DNA from: Bacteroidetes bacterium 41-46
GTDB lineage: Bacteria > Bacteroidota > Bacteroidia > Bacteroidales > UBA932
NCBI GenBank assembly: GCA_001897515.1
Contig: MKTA01000032.1
Coordinates: 1 to 64,000 of the forward strand
Direction of reading: 5' to 3'
DNA length: 64,000 nt
Made by a program: the position numbers and the translations under genes. Numbering within the stretch: the first letter of the stretch is position 1; each line of letters opens with the position of its first letter. Shown piece after piece: positions 6,425 to 14,201 of the stretch. Below the pieces are notes generated by a model that made no database searches, was not told the origin of the DNA, and saw only the letters and a program-made list of their open reading frames with translations.

Positions 6425-7645
6425 TTATTTCGCTTGAAAAAATTCGTGACTTGCCAGCACTTGCGCATTTTGCTCCTTGGTAACTTTAATATACTTAAGA
6501 AATGCTTTTTCCGTTGTGTGTCCGGTGATCATCATAATTGAAATTGATGGTATTCCATTTAGGTACATATTAGTTGCTCCCGATCTTCTGGCAGTATGCG
6601 TTGTAATTAGTTCATACTTTTTGAAAGTCCTGGAAATTTTTTTCCCGCCCTCAGTTTTAGTAATGATTATCGGCTCGTTCATGTCGACCAACTTACCAAC
6701 CTCCTTAATATATTTATTAAGCTTCGCCTCAGAAAGTATCGGCAGCTTGTAATCATATCTTTCTAAAATTTCCTTGGCAATAGGGTGAATTGGGACAACT
6801 ACTCTCTCCCCGGTTTTTTTTGTGGCCTTGTATATCATGCCATCTCTAATGTTGTCTTTTGATAAACTTTTATAGTCCGAAATTCTCATTGCGGTGCAAC
6901 ACCCAACCAGGAATAGATCTCTAGCTTTCTCTAGCCTTTTAGGAAGCTCGAGCTTATGCAATTTCTCAATTTCCTGCATAGTTAAGTAAATGCTGTCTGC
7001 CTCCTCCTCGCTTTTAGTATAGTCATCTATGGTGTCGCTAATTGGAACACCCTTTTTTTGAAAGTCGTGAAGCACAGCTTTAATATTTTTTATCTGAAGA
7101 GATGAGTAGTTAAGCGATGGCAGTTGACCTTCCTTATTTTTGTAACGCTTAATTTTCTTTGCCTGAAAAAGCTTTTGGAATTTTTCAAGGTAAGCGTAGT
7201 CGACTTGCCCGATTTCTACCGAGTCAGGCATTAGCTCACATATGGCGCTATAAGTAGTTGTGTACGCGTTAATATTTGGTTTGGTGGCATTAGTATCAAG
7301 ATAAAGCTTGAAGTAAGTTGTAAACCGGGTATCTTCTTTTACTTCCTTTTTTTTACCCAGAAAAACGTCAAGCTTCTCCCGCAGATCATCAGCATCAATG
7401 GCGCTTTTCTCTTCGTAGTAGCTTTCTACGAACTTTCTGCAACGATCAATTTTTTTATTTATTGCCTTGGCACGCTGAAATTCCATAAGTTCTCGCGTCT
7501 TCTGCGTATCCTTGTTCCAATATTTAACTGGGACAATTTCTGAAATGGAATACTTAAACGGTTTTTTCTGTCCGGAAAAAACATAAATATAAATTAGGCT
7601 GGTTTCTTTGTTTGGCTCTTTTAAAATAAATTTTATTGAAAGCAT
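6425..7645 (-). CDS. Tyrosine recombinase / phage integrase
   Basis: This 406-residue protein has the two- or three-domain layout of Bacteroidetes phage and conjugative-element integrases: an N-terminal beta-rich arm-binding region, a SAM-like core-binding domain (about 105-210), and the catalytic domain. All catalytic residues are visible: Arg254 in CTAMRISDY, Lys276 in KATKKTGERV, His350 and Arg353 in HTARRS, His376 in TGHTTEKAF and the nucleophile Tyr385. It is therefore probably active. It is the outermost prophage gene on this side, transcribed inwards, with a tRNA-like fragment about 130 bases behind its start that is a plausible attachment core. Confidence 0.92.
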   Translation of the reverse strand: MLSIKFILKEPNKETSLIYIYVFSGQKKPFKYSISEIVPVKYWNKDTQKTRELMEFQRAKAINKKIDRCRKFVESYYEEKSAIDADDLREKLDVFLGKKKEVKEDTRFTTYFKLYLDTNATKPNINAYTTTYSAICELMPDSVEIGQVDYAYLEKFQKLFQAKKIKRYKNKEGQLPSLNYSSLQIKNIKAVLHDFQKKGVPISDTIDDYTKSEEEADSIYLTMQEIEKLHKLELPKRLEKARDLFLVGCCTAMRISDYKSLSKDNIRDGMIYKATKKTGERVVVPIHPIAKEILERYDYKLPILSEAKLNKYIKEVGKLVDMNEPIIITKTEGGKKISRTFKKYELITTHTARRSGATNMYLNGIPSISIMMITGHTTEKAFLKYIKVTKEQNAQVLASHEFFQAK

Positions 7646-7772
7646 CAGGGGAATGATTAGGGGAATGATTACAAATATATTATTTAATTATTATCGAAAA
7701 AAATAAAAAACAATTATATTTAAAATGCTGTAAATTAACTATTGTAGTAAAATAAAGTAAATTAAAATTAAA

Positions 7773-7795
7773 GGGTTCTACTCCCAACCGAATCA
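7773..7795 (+). other. tRNA 3'-end fragment, probable prophage attachment core
   Basis: The sequence GGG-TTCTACT-CCCAA-CCGAATC-A reads as part of a T stem, a 7-nt T loop starting TTC with A at position 58, the 3' half of the T stem, the 3' half of an acceptor stem, and a discriminator A. The full T stem would need TTGGG, but here the bases before GGG are AAA, so homology stops exactly where phage DNA would begin. No tRNA body lies upstream. This is what remains at one end when a phage integrates into the 3' end of a tRNA gene. The isoacceptor cannot be told. Confidence 0.5.
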
Positions 7796-7810
7796 CAAAG
7801 CAAAAAAATG

Positions 7811-7842
7811 TAAGCCGCACATTTGTGCGGCTTATTTTATTA
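7811..7842 (+). terminator. Terminator hairpin downstream of the tRNA remnant
   Basis: TAAGCCGCACA and TGTGCGGCTTA form an 11-bp perfect stem with a 2-nt loop, followed by TTTTATT on the plus strand. On the minus strand CATTTTTTTG follows, so it can work both ways. Its place just after the tRNA fragment fits the terminator of a former tRNA transcription unit. Confidence 0.6.
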
Positions 7843-7891
7843 TGCTTTGACGGATCAAGCTCGCTTGAATCCGTCAAACCGCATAATAAAT

Positions 7892-7917
7892 AGCTCCATC
7901 GGAGCTTACATTTTTTT
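7892..7917 (+). terminator. Second intrinsic terminator-like hairpin
   Basis: AGCTCC (7892-7897) and GGAGCT (7901-7906) pair around ATC, followed by TACATTTTTTT. It is a short but well-formed plus-strand terminator shape, although no plus-strand gene ends immediately upstream. Confidence 0.4.
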
Positions 7918-7969
7918 CTTTGTTAGAGCCCCCCACCAGGGAACGCCGACAGAAAGGAGGCAATCCCAA
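7911..7969 (+). repeat. 59-bp direct repeat, copy 1
   Basis: The unit runs from the seven Ts at 7911 to CAATCCCAA at 7969. It recurs at 7995-8053 with a single base difference (GCCGAC against GCCAAC). Within copy 1 and its flank, GCCCCCCACC (7928-7937) can pair with GGTAGGGGGC (7974-7983) to make a 10-pair arm with one wobble on the minus strand. It looks like a dispersed structured repeat rather than a coding fragment. Confidence 0.75.
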
Positions 7970-7994
7970 GGTTGGTAGGGGGCGAGCTGTTTAG

Positions 7995-8053
7995 TTTTTT
8001 TCTTTGTTAGAGCCCCCCACCAGGGAACGCCAACAGAAAGGAGGCAATCCCAA
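7995..8053 (+). repeat. 59-bp direct repeat, copy 2
   Basis: Second copy of the unit at 7911-7969, exactly 84 bases downstream. It includes the T-run, CTTTGTTAGAGCC and AGGAGGCAATCCC. The flank after copy 2 (AGGCGTAAAATGG) differs from that after copy 1, so the long pairing arm of copy 1 is not preserved here. Confidence 0.75.
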
Positions 8054-8074
8054 AGGCGTAAAATGGTCTCCTCC

Positions 8075-8554
8075 CTACAAACCCCTCTCTAACACCGGAA
8101 AAGCAGGCTCGCAAAATCCAAAACTTCTGTAAAGTCTTTCACCATCCTTTGAGGTGTGAAGAGATATTTTGCTTACTCCTCTTCTTTCAGCTTCATCAAT
8201 TAAAGCCTTTAACACTGCTGATGAGTAACCCTTTTTACGAGCCTCCGGCAAAGTGTACATATTTAAAATTTCACCCTCAGTATATAACGGCTTATTTATA
8301 TCCCCGGGAATCTCCTTCAATACCATACCTCCAAAGCTTACCTCTTTATCATCTTCCTTTAACACATATCCAAAGAAACGCCCCTCGTCAATCGCTCCTG
8401 TAAAGTAAGCATTAAACTTCTCCCTTAAAATCTCTTTATAGCTATCAGAGATGAATCCCTGCATCTCTTCCAAATACTCTATTCTGTAATTTACAAAGGA
8501 AGATATCTTCCCTCTATCCAATAAATTTAACTCAATTAAGCCCATTATTGACAT
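8075..8554 (-). CDS. GNAT family N-acetyltransferase
   Basis: The protein of about 159 residues is a single GNAT domain. It has the acetyl-CoA binding region EGEILNMYTLPEARKKGYS followed by helix SAVLKALIDEAERRGV, and a typical ending LYRSFGF. The ATG at 8554 is preferred because it lies 4 bases after the upstream AraC gene's stop; a GTG at 8572 would overlap that gene by 14 bases. It is last in a minus-strand series with the regulator, so it is likely cotranscribed. The substrate cannot be read from the sequence; small-molecule or antibiotic acetylation is common for this subfamily. Confidence 0.82.
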   Translation of the reverse strand: MSIMGLIELNLLDRGKISSFVNYRIEYLEEMQGFISDSYKEILREKFNAYFTGAIDEGRFFGYVLKEDDKEVSFGGMVLKEIPGDINKPLYTEGEILNMYTLPEARKKGYSSAVLKALIDEAERRGVSKISLHTSKDGERLYRSFGFCEPAFPVLERGL

Positions 8555-8558
8555 ATTT

Positions 8559-9365
8559 TTATCCCTGTTCACACTCTTTGCCTGACATAATCCTCACATT
8601 GCTTAAATCTCTCCTGAAAAATTTGTCAGGTGTCTCTCCTGTAATCTCTTTGAAATCTTTAATAAAGTGAGACTGATCATAGTATCCTCCTTTATAAATA
8701 AGATTTTGATAATCTATAGTATCCATACCTGATATTGACTCCCAAACTCTGTTGAGCCGTGTAATTCTCTCTAGCTTCTTTGGAGAGACCCCAACTCTCT
8801 TAATAAACTGCCTCTGAATGGTTCTGGGTGAAACTGTAAATTCTGTCTCAATTTCAGAAACACTTTTTTCAGTTTCAGGGTCAATTATTGTATTGTAAAA
8901 AATATCTATATGGTCTGGAGTGTATTCTTCACCAGCCCGGGTTTCCAAAAACATCTGAAAGCAATCAATTTTATCTGTAAAACTATCCATGGAAGAGAGT
9001 TCTCTCCATAATCCAAAAAATGGATTGTCTGGCAATTTTACATATATATTATTACCTGCATTAATGTCAATTTTAAATACTTTTGAGAGTACAGATGGGA
9101 TACAAGTGACTATAAATGAGAGGTTAGATGCGTTGATTCTCATTAATTTACAGTCAGAGACTACAGGTGCAATAAAAAAAGAGGGGAGGTAACCTCTTTG
9201 TGGTTCTATCAAATATGGAGAGGTCCCAAAATGAAACACAAGAGATACATCTTCCCTTGGAATAAACTTTTCAAGAATATCTGTGCTCTCTATTGCTATG
9301 ATCTGCTCATACTGTTTTACCAACCACCTGAACCGCTCCTCCGGCTTGCGAAAAACCACCTCCAT
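8559..9365 (-). CDS. AraC family transcriptional regulator
   Basis: The 268-residue protein has an N-terminal sensor region of about 150 residues with no clear ligand motif (HFGTSPYLIEPQRGYLPSFF). The C-terminal AraC DNA-binding domain has the first helix-turn-helix around SEIETEFTVSPRTIQRQFIK and the second around YKGGYYDQSHFIKDFKEITG, ending PDKFFRR. The N-terminus resembles the DUF6597-type domain common in Bacteroidetes regulators. It is encoded just upstream of the GNAT gene and 17 bases downstream of the PurF-like gene. It may control the GNAT gene or the operon, but no operator can be recognised. Confidence 0.85.
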   Translation of the reverse strand: MEVVFRKPEERFRWLVKQYEQIIAIESTDILEKFIPREDVSLVFHFGTSPYLIEPQRGYLPSFFIAPVVSDCKLMRINASNLSFIVTCIPSVLSKVFKIDINAGNNIYVKLPDNPFFGLWRELSSMDSFTDKIDCFQMFLETRAGEEYTPDHIDIFYNTIIDPETEKSVSEIETEFTVSPRTIQRQFIKRVGVSPKKLERITRLNRVWESISGMDTIDYQNLIYKGGYYDQSHFIKDFKEITGETPDKFFRRDLSNVRIMSGKECEQG

Positions 9366-9382
9366 AACAATAAGCCTTAAAA

Positions 9383-11212
9383 TTAGTAGGATCTCTCATC
9401 TCTACCTTCGTACCAGTTAATAAAAGATGTATTTACAACCTTGTTTCCGCCAGAAGTAGGGTAGTCTCCTGAAAAATACCAATCTCCGGTATGATCGGGT
9501 ATCGCTCTGTGCAGATTTTCTATGGTCTGAAAAACAATTTTAACCTCTGCCTTTATGGACGAGTTTCTTACCATACTGGCGATTTTCAGAGATATATCAC
9601 TATCTGTAAACTGCTCATATATCTTTTTAACATAGTTCTTCATCATCTCTTTGTCCATACCCTGCTGCTCTTTACATTTTTTATAAACCTCATCAATAAT
9701 ATTCATCATCCCCCTCTCTCTAAGAAGTTCAACTGCAGCATTAAAAGCAATAAATTCACCCATACGTGTCATATCAATTCCATAGCAATCAGGATATCTT
9801 ATCTGAGGTGCAGAAGATACAATTACTATCCTTTTTGGTCCCAAACCATCAAGTATTCTTAAAATGCTCTCCCTGAGAGTAGTACCTCTTACAATTGAGT
9901 CATCCATTACCACGAGACTATCTCCTGGGTCAATAACTCCATATGTAACATCATATACATGACCAGCCATCTCGTCTCTGTCTGAATCCGATGTAATAAA
10001 GGTTCTTAATTTCGCATCTTTTATTACTATCTTTTCAACTCTAGGCTTTCTACCTATTCCCTTATACCTGCAGTAGTTCTCAAGACCCTCAACCATGCCT
10101 AAAAAAGAGGTCTCTGCAGTATTTGGTATAAACGAGAGAACGGTCTTCTCAAGTTCCCCCTCAACAGATTCTACAATCTGCTCTGTTAAAAGTTCACCCA
10201 ACCTTTTTCTCTCTTTATATATGTGTCTGTCATTGCCTCTGGAAAAGTAGATCCTTTCAAAAGAGCAGCAAGAACGTTTTTGAGGCTCTCTGACCTTTAT
10301 ATGGTTAATTTCTCCGTTTTTTTTGATAATTAGCGCAAATCCTGGTGATACCTCTTTAATTTTCAGGTCGTCAATATTGAAAGCAGTCCTGATTACAGAG
10401 GCTTCCGATGCTACAACAGCGACCTCGTCATCGGTATAATAGAATGCGGGCCTTATGCCCCAGGGGTCTCTCATTACAAAAGCGTCTCCGTGTCCTGCAA
10501 CTCCTGCAGCCGCATATCCGCCATCCCAATCTGAACAACTTTTTGATAGAACCTCCTGCCAATTAAGATTATCCTCTATCTGCAGAGATATCTCCTCCCT
10601 TGAGTATCCTAAATCTCTGTAATGTCTGTACTTATTTTGAATCTCATCATCCATAAAATAACCAACCTTTTCTAAAATGGTCACGGTATCTGAATAGTTT
10701 CTTGGATGTTGTCCTGCAATAATAAGACTTCTGAACAGTTCATCTGTATTTGTGAGGTTGAAATTGGCTGCGAGTGCAAGATTTCTGCTTCTCCAGTTGC
10801 TGGCCCTTTTAAGTGGATGCACCAGATCAATATTGTTCTTCCCAAAAGTAGCATACCTTAGGTGACCCAGGTATATTTCTGATATGAAGGGAATCTCTCT
10901 TTTAGCCCTCTCTGGATCTGATGTGCTGATAGTTTTACTCTCTATCTGACTGTTAATAGATCCAAAAACCTCCTGAATTGGATTTGATCCGCATGATCTA
11001 ACCCGGTCCATATATTTGTATCCCGGCTCCATGTTCAATTTTACCCCCACAATCCCGGCTCCCTCTTGTCCTCTGTTTCTCTGCTTCTCCATCAGTATAT
11101 ACAGTCTTTTGAGTCCGTACATAATGGTTCCGTACCTCTCTTTGTAAAATTCAAGAGGCTTTCTTAGCCTTATAAGAGCAATACCGCACTCATGGTTGAT
11201 TCTGTCGCTCAT
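9383..11212 (-). CDS. PurF-like amidophosphoribosyltransferase paralogue
   Basis: This 609-residue protein is about 100 residues longer than housekeeping PurF. The Ntn glutaminase domain starts HECGIALIRL, so Cys9 would be the nucleophile after propeptide cleavage, and GHLRYATFG follows. The glutamine-binding loop, usually HNGNLTN, reads AANFNLTN here. The phosphoribosyltransferase half keeps the PRPP loop VVMDDSIVRGTT. A long C-terminal extension (about residues 500-609) has no known motif. The start codon follows the stop of the PEP-binding gene directly (TAA then ATG), so the two are coupled. In family terms it would move an amide nitrogen onto PRPP. The altered loop and unusual partner leave true de novo purine synthesis in doubt. 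Confidence 0.75.
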   Translation of the reverse strand: MSDRINHECGIALIRLRKPLEFYKERYGTIMYGLKRLYILMEKQRNRGQEGAGIVGVKLNMEPGYKYMDRVRSCGSNPIQEVFGSINSQIESKTISTSDPERAKREIPFISEIYLGHLRYATFGKNNIDLVHPLKRASNWRSRNLALAANFNLTNTDELFRSLIIAGQHPRNYSDTVTILEKVGYFMDDEIQNKYRHYRDLGYSREEISLQIEDNLNWQEVLSKSCSDWDGGYAAAGVAGHGDAFVMRDPWGIRPAFYYTDDEVAVVASEASVIRTAFNIDDLKIKEVSPGFALIIKKNGEINHIKVREPQKRSCCSFERIYFSRGNDRHIYKERKRLGELLTEQIVESVEGELEKTVLSFIPNTAETSFLGMVEGLENYCRYKGIGRKPRVEKIVIKDAKLRTFITSDSDRDEMAGHVYDVTYGVIDPGDSLVVMDDSIVRGTTLRESILRILDGLGPKRIVIVSSAPQIRYPDCYGIDMTRMGEFIAFNAAVELLRERGMMNIIDEVYKKCKEQQGMDKEMMKNYVKKIYEQFTDSDISLKIASMVRNSSIKAEVKIVFQTIENLHRAIPDHTGDWYFSGDYPTSGGNKVVNTSFINWYEGRDERSY

Positions 11213-14188
11213 TTACTGGTTCTGAATTTTAATGATTCCTTTATTTTTTCTTCCGTCAATAAATATGTAAAGAGGCTCTTTAAAGCTGACTGCTCTGAGA
11301 AAGTGACTTTCGTATGATGCCTCCATATTGTTAAGTCTTTCAAAGTCCATAATTCCATCTCCGTTGAATGGATTAATTGTGAGATATCCAATGCCAAATG
11401 ATGTCAGGTTTTGGAAAAAGTGTGTTCCCTGACTGGGCTCAATTTGAAAATTCTTAAGCCCGCATTCTACAATAACTTTTGCTTCTGATATATGAGGCCA
11501 CTTAACAGGAATACCTAACCACGGATCACTTGATCCCCATCTGCCTGGCCCAATCAAAACATAACCTTTACTACCCTCTTTATACCTCTTATTGAGCATA
11601 TCTATCTCATCTGCCATCTCTTTAGTCTTTGCACTGTCAAAGTTATCCTCCTTGACATAGACAATATCCTGTACTTTGTCAATGAAACCGGCTCCAAGGG
11701 CTCTCTGTGAATAGATTATAGATTCAGACAAGTTAATTTTATCCCACTCCAGTGATTTGTTATCCAAACTCTCTGTTACCGGCCTTATCTGAAGAAAGTT
11801 AAATACAGCATCCTCTCCGGCCGGGACATCCATGTTTACTGCAAACTCAATTTCAACAGCAGATCTCATCTCTTTCTGACAAATCTCCAAAAGATCGCTA
11901 ATTATATCGGCCAATGGCATTACATCATACTTCAGGATGTGTGAGAATGTAATAACTTTTCTTCCCTCCTCAAAGTTATTATCAACCATTCTCTGGTAAT
12001 TGAAATCCCATGTTGAGGCAACGTGGTTCATATTTCTGAAATGTTTTGCTTCGCCAATCTTAAATATTTCTAGATTTACTGCATCATCAACGGATGTTTT
12101 GAATTTTTCCGGTTTAAGGCTTAGGGCATACATCTCATTTTGAGTTTCATTGAGTGCCATTGAAGGTGTTGATAGTTGCAGTATATGCTTTGGGTGTCTG
12201 GGCGAAAACCTAAGTGTTTTACCACCTTCTACAACAATTTTTCCAAGACCGAAGGCCATATTGACAATCCCATCTTCTGGTCGTTCAGAGCCAATCGGGT
12301 AAAAATTAATTGATCTGGCAACCCCGGAGAGAGTAGGGAAGAAGTAACCGGAATCTTCAGTTCCGCATACATCCTGCAGGACTACTGCCATCTTCTCCTC
12401 ACTCAGAAGGTTTGATGTTGCCTGAATATAAGATCTGCTTGCTGCGAAATATACAGATGCATAGACACTCTTAATTGCCTTTCCAAGAAGCCTGAGCATC
12501 TGATCCTTATTATGAGTAAGGGGAATCATATATGTTGAATATATTCCCGCAAAAGGTTGATAATGAGAATCTTCAAGTTTGGAACTTGATCTTACAGCGA
12601 TTGGGCCGGCAGCATTATCAATATAAACTCTTAAGTCCTGTACAAGAGCTTCTGGTAGTCTTGAGCTTACAAATTCTGACAGAATCTCCTCATCTGAAAT
12701 ATCAGAATTGATAACATACTGAAGTCCGTTAACCTTAATGAACTCGTCAAAATAGTCAGTGGCAACGACAGCTGTTCTGGGTATAAGTATTTTTACTCCA
12801 TTGTATTTGTTAAGCAAGTTATACTTCTCCAGCATATTATTTATGAATGCAAGACCTCTGGCTTTACCGCCAAGCGAACCCTCGCCAATTCTTGAAAACC
12901 AAATGTAGCGGCTATATGTTGCCGGGTCAAACCTTGCTACAACTCCGTGGCCAAGAAGTATCCTGTAATCAATAATTGCCTGTACAATATATTTTCTTAG
13001 CTGATTTGTATCTTTAAAATGGCTTTTATCTGCTTTTCTTATTTTAGATGCCAGAGAGAATAGCCCCCTTGAGTACATCCACTTGGAGAGCCTGTTTCTG
13101 GAACCGTGAAATAGCAGAACATCTTCAGGTATCTCCATCACAAGATATTGTAAATCCCTCAAATCCCTGGCCTTTCCCAAAACCTCTCCTGTATGCAGAT
13201 CTCTGAACACAAAGTCGCCAAAGAGGAACTCCTCGCTAATGTAGTCGCTTAGCTCAATCAGTAAAGTTTTTGAATACTTTACAAGGAACCCGACCCCAAG
13301 TTCTCTGGCCACCTCCCTCATGCTCTCCTGTGAAGATTGCATAAGAAACGGCATATGAGGATTATCAGCTTTAATCATTTTACAAAGGTCAACTCCGGCA
13401 TCCATCTTCTCTGTGTGAGATGGATCGTTTTTGTTGATTACAAATGCAACGTCTGAAATAATTCCAAGAAGGTTCTGCTTATATTTCCCATATAATTCTA
13501 CAGCCTCAGAATAGTTTGTTGCAAGTAATATTTTTGGTCTGGCTCTTTTTCTCAGTTTTTGTTGCTGTTCATTAAGTGCCTCTTTAAGGAACTCAGCACT
13601 TTGTTGTAGTACAAGCTTGTAGAGTGCTGGTAGATAGGTAGAGTAATATCTTACTGAGTCCTCTACCAGTAGGATACTCTGCACTCCGGACCCAATAATA
13701 TCATCATCGGCATTTATTCTGTCTTCAAAAAGTTTGATGATGGCAAGAATAAGATCAGCATTTCCCTGCCAGCTGAATATGTAATCAATTCCGGATTTGT
13801 CCTGACTGTCAATTATTCTATAAAGCTCTTTTGAAAAGTGGGTAAGCAGAACAAATGGAATAGTTGTTCCTCCCTCTTTAAGCTGTCTGGAGAACTTGAA
13901 TACATCAAGCTCTCCGACATTAAACATGCTAATTATAAGATCAAAATCGTGATCACCTGCAAGAATTTTAGAGGCTTCACTTGAAGAAGTAACCCATGTA
14001 AAAGTTGGAGGATTACTGAGGTTCAGATCTACGTACTCTTTATAAATCTGAACCTCAATTCTTCCGTCCTCTTCAAGTGTATATGCATCATAGCTGCTGC
14101 AAATCATAAGAACACGCCGCACTCTTCTTTGCATGAGACCCTTATAGTTTGTCCGGGTGCTTTTCTGAACTGTTCGGCTATGTGGCAT
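11213..14188 (-). CDS. PEP/pyruvate-binding domain protein with receiver-like N-terminus
   Basis: The 991-residue protein has three parts. Residues 20-340 look like two receiver-type domains in tandem (RRVLMICSSYDAYTLEEDGR with DFDLIISMFNVGELD, then SILLVEDSVRYYSTYLP). Residues 425-800 match the ATP-grasp PEP/pyruvate-binding domain of PEP synthase and pyruvate phosphate dikinase (EGSLGGKARGLAFINNML, IAVRSSSKLEDS, PFAGIYSTYM). The end carries GYVLIGPGRWGSSDPWLGIP. The swivelling phosphohistidine domain and the PEP TIM barrel are missing, so it cannot be a full PEP synthase. Annotators usually name it PEP synthase. A regulatory ATP-dependent phosphotransferase is possible. It sits 13 bases after hbd. 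Confidence 0.75.
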   Translation of the reverse strand: MPHSRTVQKSTRTNYKGLMQRRVRRVLMICSSYDAYTLEEDGRIEVQIYKEYVDLNLSNPPTFTWVTSSSEASKILAGDHDFDLIISMFNVGELDVFKFSRQLKEGGTTIPFVLLTHFSKELYRIIDSQDKSGIDYIFSWQGNADLILAIIKLFEDRINADDDIIGSGVQSILLVEDSVRYYSTYLPALYKLVLQQSAEFLKEALNEQQQKLRKRARPKILLATNYSEAVELYGKYKQNLLGIISDVAFVINKNDPSHTEKMDAGVDLCKMIKADNPHMPFLMQSSQESMREVARELGVGFLVKYSKTLLIELSDYISEEFLFGDFVFRDLHTGEVLGKARDLRDLQYLVMEIPEDVLLFHGSRNRLSKWMYSRGLFSLASKIRKADKSHFKDTNQLRKYIVQAIIDYRILLGHGVVARFDPATYSRYIWFSRIGEGSLGGKARGLAFINNMLEKYNLLNKYNGVKILIPRTAVVATDYFDEFIKVNGLQYVINSDISDEEILSEFVSSRLPEALVQDLRVYIDNAAGPIAVRSSSKLEDSHYQPFAGIYSTYMIPLTHNKDQMLRLLGKAIKSVYASVYFAASRSYIQATSNLLSEEKMAVVLQDVCGTEDSGYFFPTLSGVARSINFYPIGSERPEDGIVNMAFGLGKIVVEGGKTLRFSPRHPKHILQLSTPSMALNETQNEMYALSLKPEKFKTSVDDAVNLEIFKIGEAKHFRNMNHVASTWDFNYQRMVDNNFEEGRKVITFSHILKYDVMPLADIISDLLEICQKEMRSAVEIEFAVNMDVPAGEDAVFNFLQIRPVTESLDNKSLEWDKINLSESIIYSQRALGAGFIDKVQDIVYVKEDNFDSAKTKEMADEIDMLNKRYKEGSKGYVLIGPGRWGSSDPWLGIPVKWPHISEAKVIVECGLKNFQIEPSQGTHFFQNLTSFGIGYLTINPFNGDGIMDFERLNNMEASYESHFLRAVSFKEPLYIFIDGRKNKGIIKIQNQ

Positions 14189-14201
14189 AGTTATCTATTT
14201 T

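Larger units (their letters stand above)
7795..7922. repeat. Multi-hairpin intergenic element with near-perfect terminal inverted arms
   Basis: The arms ACAAAG-C-AAAAAAATGTAAGC (7795-7815) and GCTTACATTTTTTTCTTTGT (7904-7922, one base shorter) are complementary except for one bulged base. Between them are three hairpins: TAAGCCGCACA/TGTGCGGCTTA (7811-7834), a long one at 7836-7890, and AGCTCC/GGAGCT (7892-7906). The long hairpin is built from TTTATTATGC/GCATAATAAA and TTTGACGGAT/ATCCGTCAAA. The whole can fold as a cloverleaf or as separate terminators. It lies in a gene-free stretch (7646-8074) between prophage and host genes. It may be a tRNA terminator joined to a dispersed repeat, or a MITE-like element. 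Confidence 0.6.

Noticed and set aside
7680-7877. Minus-strand frame of 65 codons behind the integrase
   Set aside because: It runs through the tRNA remnant and hairpin element; low-complexity composition and no homology pattern.
7811-8053. CRISPR array
   Set aside because: Only two long direct copies with one 25-base spacer and no cas genes nearby; unit length and hairpins do not fit CRISPR repeats.
11213-14188. Functional PEP synthase or pyruvate phosphate dikinase
   Set aside because: The phosphohistidine and PEP-binding TIM-barrel domains are absent.
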